Shown here one piece after another: positions 57,419 to 64,000 of a DNA stretch of 64,000 nt. The translations under genes were made by a program, and so were the position numbers. Positions within the stretch are counted from its first letter, which is position 1. Each line of letters starts with the position of its first letter. The notes under the pieces were generated by a model. The model made no database searches, was not told the DNA's origin, and saw only the letters and a program-made list of their open reading frames with translations. The DNA is from Pilaira anomala (Eukaryota; Mucoromycota; Mucoromycetes; Mucorales; Mucoraceae): positions 186,001 to 250,000 of the forward strand of contig JAIXMQ010000004.1 in the NCBI GenBank assembly GCA_025716855.1, in the 5' to 3' direction.

Positions 57419-59720
57419 TTATAATTGTTGCTGTTGTTGCTTCTTTCTACCCTTCTTTGTAACCACCTTGAATTCAGATGATATAAAGTTATTCTTTGGT
57501 AACACGAAATTTAACTTTCCATCCAAATCGGCTTTTCTACGACTGAGGAAATCGTTGGCAAAACGGCGGCCGTCCATACATGTTGAATTGGTGTAAATAA
57601 TATCTTGAATAATCTCTAAGCAACTCTCATCCACTGGGAAATCAAGTAACATTTGTAATATATCACTCACTGATAATAAATGGATTAATTATAGGAACAA
57701 AATATTTTCATATAGTATCTATTTTTACCATTGACGCCAGTATTTAATTCTCTTAAAGATAATTTACACCACTTTAAAAACTCTTCACTAGGTCCCTTTT
57801 GTGAACTACTACTACTACTATTACTACTACTATTTGTTTCTTGGGTGGTTGTATGTGATGAGACTTTGTTAGGTACTTCGAAAGTATTGCTGTTGGCAAC
57901 ATAACACAGATTAGGGTTAGAAATACGTTTTTGTCTTGCAGGTGTTTCCCAAGCACTATTGTTCGTTTTCACTTGTTGATTACGTGTAGATCGTGTTGGC
58001 TTAGATGCTGCTGAAACAGCTGACCAAGTGTTTGATCGTGATGGCATTGTCTTTTTTTTTTTTTGAAAATTATATGAGTTATATTAAGAAAGTTAACATG
58101 TGGATGTATTACTTTACCTTTTTATTACGTGATATTTCCTCGGATTGAATCTCACGTAAGGATTTCTTTTGTGATGCGGCTGTTGTGGTTGCGTTCCAAC
58201 TAGATGAGCCAGGAACTGTGGTTACTATGAACTAAAAAGTTAGTTGCTATGTTTTTTTTTAAGAGGTAAAAAGGCTTACATTGTTGTTTAGGTTCAATTG
58301 GGGTAGTGGTGTTATTATCAATCGTAATATTGGAAGAAGGGGTAATGGTAGTACTATCTGTAGTAGTAACAGTAACAGTAGCAGTAGCAGTATCAGTATC
58401 AGTAGTATCAATGATAGTAGTAGTGGCAACAGTAGTTGGTATGACTTTGGGTAACTCAATTTGATTTTCAATAGGACCAGTAATTGTCATATTACTTAAA
58501 GTAAATGTCAAAGGATCATCATTATCTTCTTCAACTTGAGTCTTTGAAGGAGAACGAGACCTATTATGATCAACAGGAGAAGGAAAAAAAGAATCATCTT
58601 GTTGTTTGTTGACAATACTACTACTCCAAGGATTTTGAGCGATGTCAATAATACCAGGAGTACCCGGTGTAGAATTCCAACCTCTACTACTACTATTAAT
58701 AGGTATTTGTGGGACAGTAGGAGAAATGACATGTTCAAAATTTTGATTATTCATAAACATATGTTGTTGTTGTTGTTGTAATAAAAGTTGTTGTTGTTGT
58801 TGTTGAACCATTCTTTGTTGTAATTGAATATGATGTTGTTGGTTTTGACGTAACATGGACAAGTATTGTTGTTCCATTTGTTGACTCATGGCTAACTGTT
58901 GATAATCGACACCACTATCCGTAGTATATAAATTCTCTATTTGAGATAATGGTCTAATGACAGAAGGAAGGGGTCTATTATTATATTGTGGATCATTTTG
59001 ATTGCTTAACCAAGACGCAGCAGAGGTAGAAGCAGAGGAAGCAGGGTTATCTTCCCAAGGGGAAGAGCGATTATTAAGTCTGGGTAAAAATGGAGGAGGA
59101 TTACTAAATGATTGCTGATGTAGTGGTTGTTTTAAAGCAGCAGTTGTAGTAAATGGATCAGTGATTGAAGTGGATGGCCATGGAGATAAAAAAGGTATTT
59201 TACTATTCTTGACTTTAAGAATTAAAGCATCAAGAGGTTCAAAGTAATTTACATCTTCTCTCTTCACAAGCAGAGAGTTTTCAAAGAAACCAGCTTCGTA
59301 CCACCCTTGCATCTCTAAAGCACTAAATGGACCTTGAATGTTACCAGTTGGATCGCGGTAAATCCATTGATAAGCCCTTGTACTAATAGAATCATCTGGA
59401 ATCATGAAATGATGTTGTTGTTTTTGATTTAAATCTCTGTTATTATTACTGAATTCATAAAATTCTTTTTCTTCTTCAGGTTCAAGTGAACTTCCAATTG
59501 AATTATCAAGGTAGACACCAAAACTGTCAAAGTTACCAACATCGTATTTATCTATTCCACCCCAAAGAGGTACATCTTCGTTACTCGTTTTATAACCTAT
59601 TTGATTAAATATTAGTATACATATATATATATATAAAACACAAGCCATTTAAAAAAAAAATAATTACCTATCCCATTAATGAATTGATCACTCACTTAAT
59701 TTTTAATAGGTTAGAAATTG

Positions 59721-59754
<34 letters not shown>

Positions 59755-60203
59755 CCCGTACCTTTCGATTTCGGTGCGAAAGTCTCGAACGTCGTAAGGT
59801 CCTTATCGGAAGCAGTATGATGAAGATACTAAACAAATAAAATAAAAAAAATTTACCTTCTATTCATACTATTAAATCAAATGAGACTTACCTCTTTCTC
59901 TAGGTACGAAAGAGAACTTTTGCCTTCATTATTTGGTACATAGTCGTGTTGAATACTAGTAGCAACATTATTCACAGGCTCATATAAATTTAACATGTGT
60001 TCTTTTGGATATTTGAACGAGTTATCTTCATTTTTATCAGTGGGTTGAGTGTTAAAATTAGAATATTGCGTATTTCGTTTAGGAACTTCACCACCTCGCA
60101 TCCTAAGTAAACACAGATAATATCAGTCTCGGTTATTTTCTTTCTTTCTTTTTTTTTAAAAAAAAAACTACCATTCGGGTCCAAAGTTCATTTGAGTAGT
60201 CAT
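57419..60203 (-). CDS. GYF-domain protein (Smy2/GIGYF type)
   Basis: Eight exons (60203-60172, 60102-59892, 59828-59762, 59694-59668, 59596-58280, 58224-58118, 58050-57729, 57669-57419) give 777 residues. The N-terminus MNFGPEWMRGG is typical of the family. The GYF domain is at about 188-240: YQWIYRDPTGNIQGPFSALE, MQGWYEAGFF. It binds proline-rich peptides. Further on are poly-Gln stretches (about 370-400), a Thr/Val-rich run encoded by a GTA/GTAGTA-type microsatellite, and a conserved C-terminal block (SEEFLKWCKLSLRELN, VSDILQMLLDFPVDESCLEI, GRRFANDFLSRRK). Smy2/GIGYF proteins act in ER-Golgi traffic and in mRNA repression. Exon 4 is a 27-nt microexon. The gene ends 50 bases beyond the convergent lectin-like gene. 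Confidence 0.88.
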
Positions 60204-60397
60204 AATAAAAAAGTTAAAAGAAAAGATGAAAAAGAAAAAAAAAAGAAAGAAAAAAAGTGCAAGATGGAGAAGAAGAAGAAAGAAAAAAAAAAAAGAAACA
60301 GATATTTCTTGTATACACATGTTGTTTATTATTGACCCAATCAAGTTGTACAAAAACCAATAAAAAAAAAAAGGTTAAACTAAGCCGACGTCACTTT

Positions 60398-61537
60398 TCA
60401 TGCTGATGTGTTGAAATAGTTCTTTTGATGAGTAGGTGATAATATACTGACAGCTCTATCTAAATCATGTACAGAAACAATAATGTTTGCAGTCATAAAA
60501 GTACTGAGATAAAACATATTGATATCCACCTTGGATAAAGGTTTTGAAATGTATCTCACAATCCCACAACGTTCAACATTGGAGCCTGAGAAATGAACTT
60601 GGATCACTCGTAAGTTGGATCCGTCTTCTTCTTTCATCAATAGATTTTCATCGATTGATTCTACAATTTGTGTATCTGCTATCAGCGAAATATCTTGACT
60701 GGTTGCAACAAAGGAACAAAATCGTTTATGGTTTTCACTGTAACTATGCATCAATTCTGGATAACATAATATCTTTAAAACAATTGTAACCCAGTCTGTT
60801 CTATAATGTCGATTCAATCCTACACATTGTAATTCGTTTACAAGTACATCCGTATCCAATAAGAATTGGGTTGGATCGACAGGTGATAAAGGTAAATTGA
60901 CTATATCTTCTTCTTCATCGTCTTCATCATCATCATCTTTATCGCTTGCAAGGTATCTTTCAAATTCTTCGTCGTGTTCTACTTCGAATCCATCTTGCCG
61001 TAATGCATTAATCACGTTATGTAATTTAGACTCACTCACGAGTACAAAATCAGTTTGGTATGTTGATATATACAAAATAGAGAATCTTCCTTCTGCCAAG
61101 GGTTCAGAAATTTCACTGATTCTCTTTCCACTAAGCTCTTTTTTAAAAGGTATAAGTATGCTATCTACAGAAAAAAAAAAAAAAACTTTTACCTTGTCCT
61201 CCGTCATCGTCTACTTGTAGTACACGAAATACGCCAGTGGGTGCACCCAAATCGGGACAATTGGCTGCCTCCAGGGCAGGTAAAAAGTCCTTTTCAATCA
61301 ATGATTCATTGGCTACAACGGTAATACCACTGGCATTTTCAGTAAAAGAAAAAAAATAATCGCACCTAAATAAAAATAAAAAAGTTGGTTTTCTTTTTCA
61401 AGAAATAAAGTTGTCATCGTTACTTACTCATTGACATCTTTAAATAAAAGAATCTTTACAATAGCATGAGTAACGTGGATCAAATGCGATCGAGGAAAGT
61501 GAATACTTCTTATTCTAGCAGGTAATATTGTGATCAT
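60398..61537 (-). CDS. CASTOR-like ACT-domain protein (arginine-sensor homologue)
   Basis: Three exons (61537-61428, 61365-61193, 61164-60398) give 349 residues, close to human CASTOR1/2. The N-terminus reads ITILPARIRSIHFPRSHLIH, then CDYFFSFTENASGITVVAN. The first ACT core has ISEPLAEGRFSILYISTYQT followed by DFVLVSESKL, the best conserved block of the family. The second ACT half has VERCGIVRYISKPLSKVDIN, MFYLSTF and ANIIVSVHDLDRAVSIL. Between them lies an acidic insert (SDKDDDDEDDEEED). In animals CASTOR binds arginine and controls GATOR2 and TORC1. Whether the fungal protein binds arginine cannot be seen from this sequence. Confidence 0.85.
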
Positions 61538-62994
61538 AAAATAAACATGAAGAAAAAGAAAAAGAAGGGAAAAACTGACAGGTGAAAAAAAAAAAAAATC
61601 ATTTGTAATGCGAACGCCGGGTTTTCAATATATGTACTTTCTCTGGTTTTTACACTTTTTTTTTTTTGTATTATCTACATATTGATAAGGCAACGACATT
61701 CTTATCTTGTTATCTTTCCCTTAAACCCTTATCCAAATATATATATATACTTCAGTAGCTTTACGAATTGATAAGCATATGAATTGGGATATAAAAAAGA
61801 AAAAAAAAAGCTATATTCATATGACACCTGATGACTCAGTTCTCAAAAGTTTGGTCATTGCTGCACCAATTTGCGCGCGATTTCAAAAAAACTTTCGCTG
61901 GGTGGACAATTCTCATTATAACTTGATTTTAATTTCATTGGCCTTGATCCATTAATATCTCATTTGCGCTTTTTTGTATCATCAAAGTAATCTTCCTGTG
62001 CTCAATTCAATTAATTTTATTATACAAAAAGTAATGTGAATTAATTCTGTACTTAGATCGTCTTTAAACATGGCTATATCGGTTATAAATGTGAGTGTAT
62101 AAAGATATATTATGTTTTCCGAGAACTTGATTCCATGTCTTGGGAAATTCTAAAAAGAAAGGGGAATTCAGGTGAGGGAAATGTAAAGGCTGTCAAAAAG
62201 TATCTTTAACTACGAAGAAGTAAAGAATTCAATTGAGTAGAGAAAAAAAAGATGTATTCTTATATAAAATAGGAATGGTTCTCTTGAGTTTAGGTATAAA
62301 TGTCACTAACAATACTCGAAGTATATATAATGTGCAATAGACGGAGATGATCAACGGAAAACAAGTAATGATTATCAATTCTTATAAAGGTAGATATGTT
62401 TTTATTTGCTAGTTTGTTTAAGGTTCACTCAATATGAATCTCTTATTATGAATAAGAATTCTTTATTGACGAGATGACTTAAGAGAAAAAAATAGGATTC
62501 TCTATAGCTTTAAAGCCTAAAGATGTATGCCTTTTTATTTATGTAAATTGTGGGTTCATGTATTATTCTTGAAGAAATAAATGCTTCTAAAACCACTGAG
62601 AAATAAATTACGTTTAGACTTATTATCTTAGTGTATGCAAAGAGAAAGATCACTAAAACGGTTTCTTCTGATATGACAAAAGAATAAAGATAAAAAAAAA
62701 AAATAAAGAAAAGAAAAGTTTACACTGCTTAGAAAGTGTAGAAAAAAAAAAAGGTTTTTGACTGAAGAATTTTGTTGAAAAATAAAAAAAAAGAGGGGAG
62801 TATTTATAGAAAAGAAAAATAAAGTTTGACGATAGTTACAGAAGAAAAGGAACCAGTTTATTTATTGGAATATTACAGAAATAGATTTAAATAAAATAAA
62901 ATAGAACAGCATGTATCTCTCAGGCAACATTGGTTGCATTAAAAACTGTAATCATTACATTTTTTTTTTTTTTTGTGTGTCAGAATTGAATAAT
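61538..62994. other. 1.46-kb intergenic region
   Basis: No gene is seen on either strand. A T run near 61658 and an AT microsatellite near 61738 mark the CASTOR-like promoter side; A-rich stretches at 62690-62820 lie near the 3' end of the lipase gene. Confidence 0.45.
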
Positions 62995-64000
62995 CTAATA
63001 TTTTCCAAATAGGCCTTTATTTAATTGCTTGATAGCCTTTTCATACATGTTGGGTGAATGATCCATAAACATTGTTCGTGAAAACACAATTTCTGAAAAC
63101 CTAGCATGAACATCATCACATCTACTTAATTGAACCATATGAGCACGTTTATGTTTAGTTGTTGCTGACCCTTTTGATTCTTCTTTTGAATGTTGAACTA
63201 GCTGTGGTACTGACTCGATCAAATAAACAGTACTAGGCGGGAAAAGTTTCTCTGCTCTCATATCAGCCCGCATGGTTTTAATAAGAGCCCAAAACCATTG
63301 ATCATGTTCTTCTTCTTCTGTAGCCTTTTGATATCTACCAATAACACGGTTCATGATTTCATCAGTGACATGGCTGTCTTCATGTAAACTAACCGCTACA
63401 TTCTTAAAATCTTTTAAAAGACCAAGACTTAAGCTAGCAACAATATCAAACGCATGTACAACACTCGTCACTAACCCTTGTCCACAATACTCGCTGAGTG
63501 AAAGTGACATGACACAAGGAGAACCATAGGTATAGCAATGAATAGGTCTTCCAGACGGTAAACCAGATAATTCAGATGTTACAAAAGGGCAAGGCTCTCG
63601 TCTAATGGATGCTGCATCAAATGAATCTAATCTAACATCATCTTCCATACGCCTTGACAAGAAATGAGCTGTTTCTTCACTCCATAAGACGCTAAGTAAA
63701 CTTGCAACACCAGCTCCTAATGAATGACCACACAAGACAAGACCGTAATTAGGATGAGTCTCAAGGCCTTTCTTGATTGTTTCAAAGACCTTTCCTTTTT
63801 GTGTGGCTAGTAATTGAGCTGCTTCTAGCATACCGCCATGTGCAACGTAATGTCTTGGCTGGTTTTTGTTATCTGGGTTATGTGCATGAGGTAATTGGTC
63901 GGTGGGTAATGTAAACTCTTTGTAATCACAGGTCAAGTCCGTTAGTACGTCACTTAAGCCAAGTGTACCACGACATGTAAGTACAATTGCTTGTGCGCTA
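62995..64000 (-). CDS. Class 3 (sn-1 diacylglycerol) lipase, 5' part beyond the window
   Basis: The frame is open from the window end (SAQAIVLTCRGTLGLSDVLT) to a TAG at 62995, 334 residues with no intron. RGTLGLSDVLTDL is the lid-side motif of DAG lipases; LVLCGHSLGAGVASLLSVLW holds the nucleophile Ser, and HCYTYGSPCVMS and AFDIVASLSLG provide the following strand and likely catalytic Asp. These enzymes release the sn-1 fatty acid from diacylglycerol at membranes. The N-terminal membrane part, if present, lies outside. The tail is Lys/His-rich and ends LNKGLFGKY. Confidence 0.9.
   Translation of the reverse strand, partial: SAQAIVLTCRGTLGLSDVLTDLTCDYKEFTLPTDQLPHAHNPDNKNQPRHYVAHGGMLEAAQLLATQKGKVFETIKKGLETHPNYGLVLCGHSLGAGVASLLSVLWSEETAHFLSRRMEDDVRLDSFDAASIRREPCPFVTSELSGLPSGRPIHCYTYGSPCVMSLSLSEYCGQGLVTSVVHAFDIVASLSLGLLKDFKNVAVSLHEDSHVTDEIMNRVIGRYQKATEEEEHDQWFWALIKTMRADMRAEKLFPPSTVYLIESVPQLVQHSKEESKGSATTKHKRAHMVQLSRCDDVHARFSEIVFSRTMFMDHSPNMYEKAIKQLNKGLFGKY

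Noticed and set aside
58259..58781. Leu- and Asn/Thr-rich frames overlapping the GYF gene
   Set aside because: Shadows of the Gln, Thr and Val microsatellite parts of the GYF protein.

Overview
The window is eukaryotic, nuclear and most likely from an early-diverging fungus of the Mucoromycota (Mucorales-like). It is very AT-rich. Nearly every gene is cut by several short introns, mostly 50-70 nt with GTAAGT-type donors and TAG acceptors. Long A and T homopolymers lie between genes and inside introns. The protein set is fungal: Smy2-type GYF protein, UPF0658 Golgi protein, YCK-like casein kinase, LysM secreted protein. I joined exons by hand from donor/acceptor signals and reading phase, so internal boundaries can be off by a base or two.

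Layout. 1-335: the 3' end of a Fanzor (eukaryotic TnpB relative) with one in-frame stop. 718-1660: an OB-fold protein. 2744-3817: a secreted LysM plus 3D-domain protein. 3.8-7.3 kb: decayed, partly inverted-duplicated coding sequence. 7.5-9.8 kb: POP5 and a UPF0658 membrane protein. 9.8-12.0 kb: no gene seen. 12.0-19.9 kb: LETM1, a secreted aspartic protease, a DDX59-like helicase and a NAPE-PLD-like hydrolase. 19.9-24.0 kb: minisatellites and an orphan ORF pair. 24.0-27.6 kb: casein kinase I and a TMCO4-like lipase, tail to tail. 29.0-38.7 kb: MSH5 and telomerase reverse transcriptase (TERT), divergent. 38.9-41.4 kb: Sec18/NSF. 41.4-54.1 kb: a 12.7-kb block of broken genes, repeats, a 435-bp inverted repeat around an origin-binding-helicase fragment, and long A tracts. 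54.2-64 kb: an SR-rich protein, a beta-trefoil lectin-like protein, a GYF-domain protein, a CASTOR-like arginine-sensor homologue and a class 3 lipase cut by the window end.

There is no operon logic. Most intact genes are housekeeping: RNA processing, mitochondria, trafficking, signalling, lipid metabolism. Three deal with chromosome maintenance (OB-fold protein, MSH5, TERT), and MSH5 and TERT share one intergenic region. The most interesting items are the Fanzor remnant, the helicase-like protein with eroded catalytic motifs, the fungal CASTOR-like protein, the CaaX-ended casein kinase and the nested element at 47.2-49.4 kb. I saw no tRNA, rRNA or CRISPR array.
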